Made by a program: the position numbers and the translations under genes. The notes below the pieces were generated by a model. The model did no database searches. It was not told the DNA's origin and saw only the letters and a list, made by a program, of their open reading frames with translations. DNA of 64,000 bases from Agromyces ramosus. Its GTDB lineage: Bacteria > Actinomycetota > Actinomycetes > Actinomycetales > Microbacteriaceae. This document shows, piece by piece, positions 8,008 to 16,572 of this stretch (position 1 is its first letter; each line of letters opens with the position of its first letter). The DNA is taken from assembly GCF_004216665.1 (NCBI RefSeq), contig NZ_SGWY01000002.1, forward strand, positions 844,685 to 908,684, written 5' to 3'.

Positions 8008-10659
8008 CTACCCTGCGGCCGGTCCGAGCGCCAGGCTCACGGCCTCCGTCCGCGACATCGCGCGGCCCTGCGCCCTCGCCGCCTCGAACCGCTCGGCTCC
8101 GTCCGAGGCGAGGATCTGCCGCACGAACGGCAGGTGGGTGATCCGCGCCCGGAGGTCGCTCATGCCGGTGCGCGTTCGAGCCGCCTCCGCCGCCCCGAGG
8201 AGAATCCCGCTTCGGCCGATGTCGCCAAGGAGGGCCGCGCACGCGCCAAGGCCCTCCAGTTCGTACCCCATACCGTCCTCGAATCCCAGTCCGAGCGAGA
8301 GCTCCAGCGCTCGCACGAAGAGCTCGGGCCGCGCGTCGCCCACGGCGAGCCGCGCCCAGCCGGCGTTCGTGAGCGCGACGGCCTCGACGAAGCGGTCGCC
8401 GGAGTCGACCGCAGCTGCGACCACGTCCTCGGCGATCGCGAGGGCGGCCTGCCCGTGCCCGCGGAAGAGCTCGATGGTGCCGAGGCCGGCGTGGAAGAAC
8501 GCGTGGAACGTCGGGTCCCGATCGGCGGTCACCAGCTCGAGCGCGCGTCGCTGCACCGCCTCCGCGCGGTCGAGATCGGGTGGCGACCGGTAGGTGCACG
8601 CGATGCTCAGGACCGTGAGCGCGCACCCCTCGCTGAACGCATCGCCGTCGGCGTGGAACAGCGCGGCGCTCTCCTCGATCGGCGCCAGGTCGACCTCGGG
8701 GCCGGGCTGCAGCAGCGAGACCCACGCCGAGAGCGCGAGGGCGATGGCCCGGGTCCGGTCCGCGAGCCGCGCGCCTGCGTCGAGGACATCCGCCATCCAT
8801 GCCTTCGCCTCGGGAAGCAGGTTCCGGATCCACCAGTACAGCAGCAGGCGCCACACCGCGTCGACGACCGCGTCGGAGTCCCCGAGGGCGATGAGGTGGC
8901 GATAGCCCGATCGGATGTTGTCCCGCTCCGCCTCGAGCCGGTCGAGCGCCCCGAGCTGAGTGGCTCCACGGAGGAGTGGCTCGGTGTCGACGGCGAGACG
9001 CACGTAGTGCTCGGCGTGCGCGCGGCGCACGGACGGCGCATCCGCATCGTGCTCGAACCGGGCGGCCGCGATCTCGCGGACCGGCACCAGCATCGAGAAG
9101 AACGGCACCCCTGCGGCGTCGCGCTGTCGCAGGAGGCTCCCGTCGACGAGCTCGAGGAGGGCCTCCAGCACGTCGGCGGTCCACCTGGCTCCGGCCGCGA
9201 CCGCCTCGACGGCCGCGAGGCTGAAGTCGCCCGAGAACACGCCCAGGCGCGTGAACAGGGCTCGGGCGTCCGGGCCGAGCAGGTCGACGCTCCACTCCAC
9301 GGTCGCGCGGATGGTGCGCTGGCGCTCCGGCACGTCGCGTGCGCTCGTCACCAGCAGCGGAAGCACATGGTCGAGTCGTTCCAGCATGGCCGACGGCGTG
9401 AGCACCCGGATGCGGGTCGCCGCGAGCTCGATCGCCAGCGGCACCCCGTCCAGCGCCCGGCAGATGCGTGCGACATCAGCGGCGTTGTCGTCGGTGACGT
9501 CGAATCGAGGATCGACCGCTCTCGCGCGGTCGCGGAACAACCGAACAGCGGGAGCGGCCATGATCTCGGCAGACGCCGCGCCGACCGGATCAGACGGCAG
9601 GTCCAGCGGATCGACGTCGAACACGTGCTCCTCGCGCAGCCGGAGCCGGAAGCGACTCGTCACCATCACCTTCGCATCGGGCAACGCCGTCAGCAACGTC
9701 GCCACCAGTGGGGCGGACGAGACCACCTGCTCGAAATTGTCGAGCAGGATGAGGTCGCGGCGGCCGGTGCGGGCGATCGCGATGCGGTCGAGCAGCGGCC
9801 GGTCGCCCATGTCGCGCACCCCGAGACCTCGCGCGATCGCCGGGAGCACGTCGCGGTCCTCGCGCACGTGCTCGAGCGCGACGAACGTCACGCGGTCGAA
9901 CCGGTCGTGTGCGCGGCGCGCGACCTCGAGTGCCAGGCGGGTCTTGCCGATGCCACCGGGGCCCACGAGCGTGATGAGCCTGCGACCGGCATCCTGAGCG
10001 AGCCACCCGAGGAGTGTCGCCACCTCCGCATCACGGCCGACGACGCCGGTCGATGGCATCGGGAGGGCCTCCGCCATCGGCACGTCGTCGGCGCCCGACG
10101 TGCTCGACGCGCTCGAGGCACTCGACGCATGCGACGCGTCGAACCGCTCGGCCAGCAGGGTCGCGAGGTCGGCCTCGATGAGTCGTTCGAGTTCGTCCGC
10201 GGTGGCGAACGGCGTGTAGGACGCGGTGTCGTCGTCCCGGATCCGTGACATGAGTCCCGCGAGGCGTGCCTCGCGTTGGGCGGGCTGCTTGAGGTAGATG
10301 AGCTTCGGCATCTCCCTCGGGGCGAGCCGGTACTCGTCCTCGAGCCCCGAGAGCTCCTCACCGGGCGCGATCCAGCCGTACTGCTGCCAGTACACGCCAA
10401 CGAACACGTCGCTCTGCGCGAGATACGCGCGGTAGAGCTCGCGAGGCGGATGCGGCCTCGCCCCGAGCTCGAACATCACGGGCGCGAGGTGCAGCCGCTC
10501 GATCGCGCGGCGCGCGGCCACCCGCTCCGGCTCGAGCTCACGGAGCGTGGAACTGACGAAGACCCGCAGCCGGTGGTCTGGCGTCCGGATCACCGGCGCG
10601 ACTGAGGGACCGCTCACGGCGAGGCCGCCGACCAGCGCGTGGACCACGACGGGTGCCAC
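8008..10659 (-). CDS. DUF4062-STAND ATPase, copy 1
   Basis: About 880 residues. The DUF4062 module starts IRTPDHRLRVFVSSTL and holds a Rossmann-like pattern with QSDVFVGVYWQQYGWIAPG. A STAND/NB-ARC ATPase follows, with Walker A in LVGPGGIGKTRLALE, Walker B-like RRDLILLDNFEQVV, and the GLGVRD and RLRLREEHVFDVDPL segments. Next comes the AfsR-type winged-helix stretch (RQRTIRATVEWSVDLL), then a helical TPR-like C-terminus. The start is uncertain: GTG 10659, GTG 10617 and GTG 10593 are all in frame, and the paralogue has only eight residues before its IRTPD. No DNA-binding domain is seen, so it is probably a signal-sensing or conflict ATPase rather than a plain regulator. It diverges from its paralogue at 10766. 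Confidence 0.75.
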   Translation of the reverse strand: MAPVVVHALVGGLAVSGPSVAPVIRTPDHRLRVFVSSTLRELEPERVAARRAIERLHLAPVMFELGARPHPPRELYRAYLAQSDVFVGVYWQQYGWIAPGEELSGLEDEYRLAPREMPKLIYLKQPAQREARLAGLMSRIRDDDTASYTPFATADELERLIEADLATLLAERFDASHASSASSASSTSGADDVPMAEALPMPSTGVVGRDAEVATLLGWLAQDAGRRLITLVGPGGIGKTRLALEVARRAHDRFDRVTFVALEHVREDRDVLPAIARGLGVRDMGDRPLLDRIAIARTGRRDLILLDNFEQVVSSAPLVATLLTALPDAKVMVTSRFRLRLREEHVFDVDPLDLPSDPVGAASAEIMAAPAVRLFRDRARAVDPRFDVTDDNAADVARICRALDGVPLAIELAATRIRVLTPSAMLERLDHVLPLLVTSARDVPERQRTIRATVEWSVDLLGPDARALFTRLGVFSGDFSLAAVEAVAAGARWTADVLEALLELVDGSLLRQRDAAGVPFFSMLVPVREIAAARFEHDADAPSVRRAHAEHYVRLAVDTEPLLRGATQLGALDRLEAERDNIRSGYRHLIALGDSDAVVDAVWRLLLYWWIRNLLPEAKAWMADVLDAGARLADRTRAIALALSAWVSLLQPGPEVDLAPIEESAALFHADGDAFSEGCALTVLSIACTYRSPPDLDRAEAVQRRALELVTADRDPTFHAFFHAGLGTIELFRGHGQAALAIAEDVVAAAVDSGDRFVEAVALTNAGWARLAVGDARPELFVRALELSLGLGFEDGMGYELEGLGACAALLGDIGRSGILLGAAEAARTRTGMSDLRARITHLPFVRQILASDGAERFEAARAQGRAMSRTEAVSLALGPAAG

Positions 10660-10900
10660 ATGGTGCCATTCTGGGCCGCCGCGCACGGCCGCGTCCAGTG
10701 CGCCAGGGACGCCCGACGCGCCCGCAGGGCTAGACTGCTGCCCAGTCGGCGGCCCTCGGGAGGTCATGGCGGTGGATATGACGACGATCCGGACTCCCGA
10801 CCAGCGACTTCGCGTCTTCGTCAGCTCGACGCTTCGGGAACTCGAGGCGGAACGCGCGGCGACTCGGGCGGCCATCGAACGCCTCATGCTCACTCCCGTC
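10480..10900. repeat. Inverted gene-duplication arms around the shared STAND promoter
   Basis: The first ~110 bases coding for the DUF4062 domain of each divergent gene form an imperfect inverted repeat (arms near 10480-10590 and 10787-10900). Shared blocks include ATCCGGAC, CGGGTCTTCGTCAG-like and GAGCTCGAG segments. The centre is the short intergenic region between the two starts. Confidence 0.6.
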
Positions 10901-13336
10901 ATGTTCGAGACGGGTTCGCGCCCGCATCCGCCGCGTGAGCTCTACCGCGCGTATCTCGCGCAGAGCGACATCTTCGTCGGCATCTACGGGGCCAGCTACG
11001 GCTGGATCGCACCCGGCGAGGAGCTCTCGGGCCTCGAGGACGAGTACCGGCTCGCCGAGGGTATGCCGCGACTGGTCTACCTCACCTCCGTTCACGGACC
11101 GCGGGAGGCGCGGCTCGAGGCCCTGATCGACCGCATCCGGGAGTACGACGACGTCGCCTATGCGACCTTCCGCGACCCGGAGGAGCTCGGCGAGCTCGTG
11201 GCCCGCGATCTCGCCCTGATGATCGGCGAGCGGTTCGATCGGGCGCGCGCCGCGGACGCGACCCACGAGGCCGGCCTCCTCCCCGCACCGCTCGACTCGT
11301 TCGTCGGGCGGCAGCACGAGGTCGAGGCCGTTCGTTCGCTCCTGCAGGAGCGCCGTGATCGCCTCGTCACCCTGATCGGCCCCGGTGGGGTCGGCAAGAC
11401 CCGGCTGGCGGTCGCGGCCGCCGCGGCCGCCGCTGATGCCTTCCCGGCTGGCGTGCACTTCGTCGACCTGACGCCGCTGCACGACCCGTCCCTCGTGATC
11501 TCCGCGATCGCGGCCGCACTCGGCGTCATCGACGTCGGCGACGGACGGCTCGAGCACCGCGTCGCCTCGGCGATCGGCGAGCGACCGAGGCTCCTCGTCA
11601 TCGACAACGTCGAGCACCTGCTCGACGCCGCCCCGCAGCTCGTCCGGCTCCTCGCCGCGGCGCCCGGCGCCGTCGTGCTCGCGACCAGCCGCGTGGCGCT
11701 CGGGGTCGCCGGGGAGCACCGCTTCGAGGTCCGGCCTCTCGCGGTCCGCGGCGACGACGCGGATGCCGCGACCGTCGGTCCGGCCGAGCAGCTCTTCCTG
11801 GACCGCGCGGCCGCCGTCGGCGGCGGTGAGCTCGACGGCAGCGACCTGGCGCACATCCGGGCGGTCTGCCGCGCACTCGACGGGCTGCCGCTCGCGATCG
11901 AGCTCGCGGCAGCCCGCACCCGTCTGTTGACGCCCGCGGAGCTCTGGGAACGGCTCGGACGCGGCCTCGACGTGCTGCCGGCCGCCGGTCCCGACCGTCC
12001 GGAACGACAACGGACCCTGGCTCGCACCATCGAGTGGAGCATCGACCTCCTCGACGAGGAGGCGCGCACGGTCTTCGACGCGCTCGGCGTGTTCTCAGGC
12101 GGATTCGACCTCGATGCGGCATCCGCCGTCGTCGGACACGATGCGCTCGAACCGCTCGCCCGGCTCGTCGACGCGAGCCTCGTGGTGCACGAGGCATCGG
12201 GCAGGTCGAGCCGGTTCACGATGCTCACCACGGTGCAGACGGCCTCGGCGGAGCGAGCGGCCGCGCAGGGCCGCGCAACCGCCCTCGCCGACCTCCACGC
12301 GGCGCACTACATCACCGTCGCGCGCCGGGAGGGTCCGCGGCTGTACGGGCCCGACGGCGTCGACACGCTCTGGCGGCTCCGAGCCGACAACGAGAACCTG
12401 CGGGCGGCGGCGCGGACCCTGCTCGACCAGGGCCGCGCGGAGGAGCTCACCGTCGTCGCCAGGCGCCTCTTCCCCTACTGGTGGGCGACCGGGCGCCAGG
12501 GCGAGGTACGCGCCTGGATGCGGGAGCTGCTCGCGACCCGCTCGCTCGAGGGGAGGCCGCGTGCCGCGGCGCTGTACTTCAGCGGCTCCATCACCTTCGG
12601 CGATGCCGATCGCACCGACGCGGTGCGGGAGCTGCGGGCCAGCGCCGAGGGATTCGCAGCCGCCGGCGACGTGCTCGGCGAGGCGTTCGCACGGAACTCG
12701 CTCGCACTGGCGCTCGCCGATCCGAGCGTGGGCGACATGCCCGCGGCGGAACAGGAGATCGCGCGGGCGTTCGAGCTCTTCGACGAGCGCCGCAACGGGC
12801 TGGGCGAGAGCCTCGCCCACGTCATCCACGGGCTGATGGGGCTCGCCGTGGGCGATGTCGACGAAGCGCACCGACGATTCCTCCTGGGAGACGAGATCGC
12901 CACCGCGGGCCGCGACGAGTTCAGCCGAGCGATGAGCGAGCACTTCGTCGGCGTCGCCGAGGTGCTCGCCGGAGACCTGACGACCGCGGAGCCGCACTTG
13001 CGCGACAGCCTCAGACGGTCCGTGCGTCTCTCGTACGTGGAGGGGATCGCGCACGGCCTCGAGGCGCTGTGCGCGATCGCGGCCCAACGACGCGACATCG
13101 AGCGGGCGGCGACGTTGCTGGGTGCCGCGCGCACCGCACGCGGGATCAGCGGCGTCTACAACAGCCCGCCGCTCCCCCACTTCGACCAGACCGCGCGCCG
13201 CCTGGCGGAGTCGCACGCCGGCGATCCGCAGTTCGCCTCGTGGGTGTCGGCCGGAGCGGACCTCGGGACGGCAGCGGCAGCGGCCTATGCACTCGCCGAC
13301 GAACCACCCGAGCACGGTCGGCAGCACGACACGTGA
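10766..13336 (+). CDS. DUF4062-STAND ATPase, copy 2
   Basis: 856 residues, ATG 10766 with GGGAGG three bases upstream (MAVDMTTIRTPDQRLRVFV). The DUF4062 domain (residues ~8-160) is closely similar to copy 1, for example QSDIFVGIYGASYGWIAPG and GEELSGLEDEYRLA. The ATPase has Walker A VTLIGPGGVGKTRLAVA, Walker B-like RPRLLVIDNVEHLL, and VVLATSRVALGVAGEHRFEV, followed by RQRTLARTIEWSIDLLDEEA. The C-terminal ~400 residues are helical, TPR-like repeats. The alanine-rich AAAAAAADA run after Walker A is unusual. Identity to copy 1 is high in DUF4062 and lower in the repeats, as expected if the C-terminus recognises different signals. DUF4062-STAND proteins are discussed as conflict or sensing ATPases; the role here is inferred. 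Confidence 0.8.
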   Translation: MAVDMTTIRTPDQRLRVFVSSTLRELEAERAATRAAIERLMLTPVMFETGSRPHPPRELYRAYLAQSDIFVGIYGASYGWIAPGEELSGLEDEYRLAEGMPRLVYLTSVHGPREARLEALIDRIREYDDVAYATFRDPEELGELVARDLALMIGERFDRARAADATHEAGLLPAPLDSFVGRQHEVEAVRSLLQERRDRLVTLIGPGGVGKTRLAVAAAAAAADAFPAGVHFVDLTPLHDPSLVISAIAAALGVIDVGDGRLEHRVASAIGERPRLLVIDNVEHLLDAAPQLVRLLAAAPGAVVLATSRVALGVAGEHRFEVRPLAVRGDDADAATVGPAEQLFLDRAAAVGGGELDGSDLAHIRAVCRALDGLPLAIELAAARTRLLTPAELWERLGRGLDVLPAAGPDRPERQRTLARTIEWSIDLLDEEARTVFDALGVFSGGFDLDAASAVVGHDALEPLARLVDASLVVHEASGRSSRFTMLTTVQTASAERAAAQGRATALADLHAAHYITVARREGPRLYGPDGVDTLWRLRADNENLRAAARTLLDQGRAEELTVVARRLFPYWWATGRQGEVRAWMRELLATRSLEGRPRAAALYFSGSITFGDADRTDAVRELRASAEGFAAAGDVLGEAFARNSLALALADPSVGDMPAAEQEIARAFELFDERRNGLGESLAHVIHGLMGLAVGDVDEAHRRFLLGDEIATAGRDEFSRAMSEHFVGVAEVLAGDLTTAEPHLRDSLRRSVRLSYVEGIAHGLEALCAIAAQRRDIERAATLLGAARTARGISGVYNSPPLPHFDQTARRLAESHAGDPQFASWVSAGADLGTAAAAAYALADEPPEHGRQHDT

Positions 13337-13356
13337 ACCCGTGACCGATGCCGACG

Positions 13357-14451
13357 TCACGTGTCGGTTCGCGATGGAGCGGCGGGGAGGTCCACCTCGA
13401 CACGGAGTCCCCCGGCGGCTCGGGGACTGAGGGTGAGGGTTCCGTCGTGTGCTCGGGTGATGCTCGTGACGATCGCCAGGCCGAGGCCGACACCCGCATG
13501 GTCGCCGTGCACGCGCTCGGTGCCGCGCTGGAACGGCTCGGTGAGGGTCGGGACCAGTCCCGGTGCGAGCTGCTCCCCCGTGTTCTCGACGATGAGCGTG
13601 ACCGACCCGCGGCGGGCCGCGGTGCTGACCCACACCGTGCCGGCTTCGGGGAGATTGTGGATGATCGCGTTGTGCACGAGGTTCGTGGTCATCTGCAGCA
13701 GCAGCGCCGGTGACCCGATCGCCGGGGTGACCTCGACGGAGGTCGTGAGGGTGACGCCGCGCTTCTCCGCGAGGTGAAGGAGCGTCTCGGTGGCCTCCTC
13801 CGCCAGGAGCGACAGGTCGACGCGTTCGCGAGTGAAGGACCGCTGGTCGGCTCGGCTGAGCACGAGCAGTGCTTCCGTCAGGTCGATCGCCCGGGTGTTG
13901 ACGGCGCGCAGGCGTTCGAGGAGCACCCCGACGTCCCGGTCGGGGTCGTTGCGGGCGACGTCGAGCAGCGCCTGGGTGGTCGCCAGCGGAGTCCGCAGCT
14001 CGTGCGAGGCGTTGGCCGCGAATCGCCGCTGCTCGGCGACATGGGCCTCGAGCTGGTCGAGCATGGCGTCGAAGGCGTCGGCGAGCTCGCGGAACTCGTC
14101 GCGGCGACCCGGCAGCCGGATTCGGTGGGAGAGCGAACCGTTCGCGATCTTGCGTGTGGCTGTCGTGATCCGAATCAGTGGGGCGAGCATGCGGCCGGCG
14201 AGGATCCACCCTCCCAGCAGCCCGAACACCAGTAGGAAGAGCACCGCCCAGACCGCCGCCGGGGCGAAGGCGCGCACGAGGTCGTCGCGTCCGGGTACGA
14301 AGCCTTCGATGGTGTTGATCGCGTCGGCGGGAACGTAGCGAAGGAGGAACGCCCAGACGACCGCGAGCAGCAGGACGACTGCGAGGATGAGGAAGCCGGC
14401 GTAACTGAGGGCGAGCTTGAGGCGGACGCTCAGCCCGGGCTCCCTATCCAT
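13357..14451 (-). CDS. VanS-type sensor histidine kinase
   Basis: 364 residues. Two transmembrane helices (residues ~15-38 and 66-86) flank a short extracytoplasmic loop of about 27 residues. They are followed by HAMP (RMLAPLIRITTATRKIANG), HisKA with phospho-acceptor His150 (NASHELRTPLATT) and a HATPase domain (NLVHNAIIHNL, GVGLGLAIVTSI). ATG 14451 overlaps the last codons of the response regulator by eight bases, so the pair is translationally coupled. The small sensor loop resembles VanS of glycopeptide responses. VanY- and VanZ-type genes lie divergently just upstream of the pair, so control of peptidoglycan trimming is the likely job. The signal is unknown. Confidence 0.82.
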   Translation of the reverse strand: MDREPGLSVRLKLALSYAGFLILAVVLLLAVVWAFLLRYVPADAINTIEGFVPGRDDLVRAFAPAAVWAVLFLLVFGLLGGWILAGRMLAPLIRITTATRKIANGSLSHRIRLPGRRDEFRELADAFDAMLDQLEAHVAEQRRFAANASHELRTPLATTQALLDVARNDPDRDVGVLLERLRAVNTRAIDLTEALLVLSRADQRSFTRERVDLSLLAEEATETLLHLAEKRGVTLTTSVEVTPAIGSPALLLQMTTNLVHNAIIHNLPEAGTVWVSTAARRGSVTLIVENTGEQLAPGLVPTLTEPFQRGTERVHGDHAGVGLGLAIVTSITRAHDGTLTLSPRAAGGLRVEVDLPAAPSRTDT

Positions 14452-15139
14452 GCCGGCCTCCTGCGTCCGGTCCCGTGTCGATGCGGTAGCCCACGCCGGC
14501 GACGGTGGCGATGAGCCAGGGCTCGCCGAGCCGCTTGCGCAGCGCCGAGACGGTGATGCGCACGGCATTGGTGAACGGGTCGGCGTTCTCGTCCCACGCC
14601 CGCTCGAGGAGCTCTTCGGCGCTGATGACACCGCCCTCTGCGGCGACGAGGACCTCGAGCACGGCGAACTGCTTGCGAGTGAGCGCGACGTAGCGGCCAT
14701 TCCGGTAGACCTCACGGCGGAACGGGTCCACGCGCAGCCCGGCGAGTTCACGCACGGGTGGCCGGTTGTGGGCGCGCCTGCGGTCGAGTGCCCGGAGCCT
14801 GAGCACCAGTTCTCGCAGCTCGAACGGCTTGGTGAGGTAGTCGTCGGCGCCGATCTCGAACCCGGTCGCCTTGTCGTCGAGCCGGTCGGCGGCCGTGAGC
14901 ATGATGATCGGCATGCCGCTGCCGGAGGCGACGATGCGCTCGGCGATCTCGTCGCCCGACGGCCCGGGGATGTCGCGGTCGAGCACGGCGATGTCGTAGG
15001 CATTGATGCTCAGCAACTCCAGGGCGGCGTCGCCCGTCCTCGCGATGTCGGCGGCGATCGCTTCCAGGCGCAGGCCGTCGCGGATGGCGTCGGCCAGGTA
15101 TGGCTCGTCCTCGACGATCAGCACTCGCACACTCGCCAT
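14444..15139 (-). CDS. OmpR/PhoB-family (VanR-type) response regulator
   Basis: 231 residues. The receiver domain (1-120) has acidic pocket E10/D11 and phospho-acceptor Asp54 (IAVLDRDIPG), with the LTAADR and LTKPFEL switch positions. A winged-helix effector domain (130-225) has RKQFAVLEVLVAAEGG and ITVSALRKRL plus the terminal VAGVGYRID wing. The D-R-D-I-P-G signature after the acceptor is typical of this actinobacterial VanR-like subgroup. ATG 15139 starts the chain at MASVRVLIVEDE; a longer frame to 15196 lacks homology. It is first in a two-gene unit with the kinase, and 78 bases separate it from the divergent carboxypeptidase gene it probably regulates. Confidence 0.85.
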   Translation of the reverse strand: MASVRVLIVEDEPYLADAIRDGLRLEAIAADIARTGDAALELLSINAYDIAVLDRDIPGPSGDEIAERIVASGSGMPIIMLTAADRLDDKATGFEIGADDYLTKPFELRELVLRLRALDRRRAHNRPPVRELAGLRVDPFRREVYRNGRYVALTRKQFAVLEVLVAAEGGVISAEELLERAWDENADPFTNAVRITVSALRKRLGEPWLIATVAGVGYRIDTGPDAGGRHG

Positions 15140-15217
15140 GCTACGAGCCGCCGCATATGGTCGGGATATCGAGATTCGCTGACGCGCCCGCAACACGCGG
15201 CGGCGTTGGCTGGAGGC

Positions 15218-15874
15218 ATGTCCTCCAGCGAATCAGCACCGACGGCAGCCCACCGCACCCGATCGGTCGTCACCGTCGCGGTGGCGACCGCGGTGGCAGT
15301 GGTCGTCGCCGGGATCGGCGCAGTCCTCGGCGGGCAGCAGTCGTCTGCCTCGTCTCCTCCGGCGGTACCGGATGCGCCACGCCTCGACGCAGCCGATGGT
15401 CCCGGCAGCGACCATGGTCATGATCTCGGGGCGGACGGCGACGTCCCCGACGGCGTGACGGTCTTCGACGACGTGCCGGCCGTGGCGAACCTCGACCCCG
15501 ACCTGCTCGATGCACTCCAACGGGCGGCGACCGACGCGGCCGTCGACGGGGTCGTGTTCCAGGTCAACAGCGGCTGGCGTTCCCCCGAGTACCAGGATCA
15601 GCTGCTGCGCGAAGCCGTCGCGCAGTACGGCTCGACAACCGAGGCGGCCCGATGGGTGGCCACCGCGGACACCTCCCCTCACGTGCAGGGGCACGCGATC
15701 GACGTCGGGCAGTGGGATGCCACGACGTGGCTGTCCGAGCACGGCGCCGGGTACGGGCTGTGCCAGGTCTACGACAACGAGCCGTGGCATTACGAGCTGC
15801 GCCCCGAAGCCGTCGACGACGGCTGCCCGGCCAGGTACGCCGACCCCACGCACGATCCGCGGATGCACCGGTGA
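15218..15874 (+). CDS. VanY-type D-alanyl-D-alanine carboxypeptidase, membrane-anchored
   Basis: 218 residues. An N-terminal signal-anchor (residues ~16-38) precedes a low-complexity acidic linker and an M15B peptidase domain. Zinc ligands are His155 and Asp162 in SPHVQGHAIDVG and His191 in EPWHYEL; Arg121 in NSGWRSPEYQ is the substrate-binding arginine of VanY. The enzyme would remove the terminal D-Ala of pentapeptide stems outside the membrane. ATG 15218 is only one base after TGGAGG, so the true start may differ slightly. The vanZ-type gene begins in the overlapping GTGA. The divergent two-component pair is the probable controller. No vanHAX genes are in the window. Confidence 0.85.
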   Translation: MSSSESAPTAAHRTRSVVTVAVATAVAVVVAGIGAVLGGQQSSASSPPAVPDAPRLDAADGPGSDHGHDLGADGDVPDGVTVFDDVPAVANLDPDLLDALQRAATDAAVDGVVFQVNSGWRSPEYQDQLLREAVAQYGSTTEAARWVATADTSPHVQGHAIDVGQWDATTWLSEHGAGYGLCQVYDNEPWHYELRPEAVDDGCPARYADPTHDPRMHR

Positions 15875-16542
15875 CCAGCATGTCCCACGCCCCCGAGCCC
15901 CGACCAGCCACCGGGGGCGCCCTCATGCCGACCCCCCAGCCGGCTACCCGGGAGACCCCGCTCGCCGGCGTGCGGAACCCGATGCCCGCCCTCATCGCGG
16001 TCTTCGCGGTCTACCTCGTCCTGCTCGCCTGGATCGTGCTGTGGAAGCTCGACGTCCCGTGGATCGGCGGTGTGCAGCGCGTGATCAAGCTCGTCCCGTT
16101 CGTCCCGAGCGGAGGGGATGGTGCCAGCGCACCGTCCGAGGTCGTCGCGAATCTCCTCCTGTTCGTCCCGTTCGGCGTCTACCTCGGGCTCCTCGCGCCG
16201 TCGTGGCCGTGGTGGAGGGTCGCGGGCACGGTCGCCGGGGCGAGCCTGTCCCTCGAAGCCACCCAGTACGTCCTCGCCATCGGGAGCTCCGACGTCACCC
16301 ACCTCATCGTCAACGCCGCCGGGAGCCTGGTCGGGATCGGGGTGCTCGCCCTGGCGCGCCGCAGGCTCCAGGCGAGGACGGCAGCCGTCATGGGGCGGAT
16401 CTGCTCGATCGGGACAGTGCTCGCCGTGCTCGCGTGCGGCATCCTCGTCGCGTCTCAGCTCCGCTACGGGCCGCCGCGTGAATTGCCCGTTTCCTCGATG
16501 CACTCCGTGGCCGTACCGGACACCGGAACACCGGGACGGTGA
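15871..16542 (+). CDS. VanZ-family membrane protein
   Basis: About 223 residues from GTG 15871, which overlaps the VanY-type stop in a GTGA; ATG 15880 is the alternative. Hydrophobic segments lie around residues 40-60, 90-112, 118-135, 145-165 and 175-200. The VanZ pattern is visible: VQRVIKLVPFVPSGG, EVVANLLLFVPFGVYLGLL, then SLEATQYVLAIGSSDVTHLIVNAAGSLVG written here in parts of one continuous region (residues ~125-155), with conserved acidic Glu and Asp in the membrane core. VanZ proteins raise teicoplanin tolerance by an unresolved membrane mechanism. The short proline-rich N-terminus has no known role. Confidence 0.82.
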   Translation: MTSMSHAPEPRPATGGALMPTPQPATRETPLAGVRNPMPALIAVFAVYLVLLAWIVLWKLDVPWIGGVQRVIKLVPFVPSGGDGASAPSEVVANLLLFVPFGVYLGLLAPSWPWWRVAGTVAGASLSLEATQYVLAIGSSDVTHLIVNAAGSLVGIGVLALARRRLQARTAAVMGRICSIGTVLAVLACGILVASQLRYGPPRELPVSSMHSVAVPDTGTPGR

Positions 16543-16572
16543 ACGTTCCGTCGGCCTGCGGTTGCGGATGGG

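Noticed and set aside
5459-9295. 1278-codon minus-strand frame under the zinc-ribbon and flotillin genes
   Set aside because: Low-complexity Arg/Leu/Gly composition, no motif; a shadow of well-supported genes.
12095-14209. 704-codon minus-strand frame across the STAND gene and kinase
   Set aside because: Fails to match any family and overlaps two well-supported genes.
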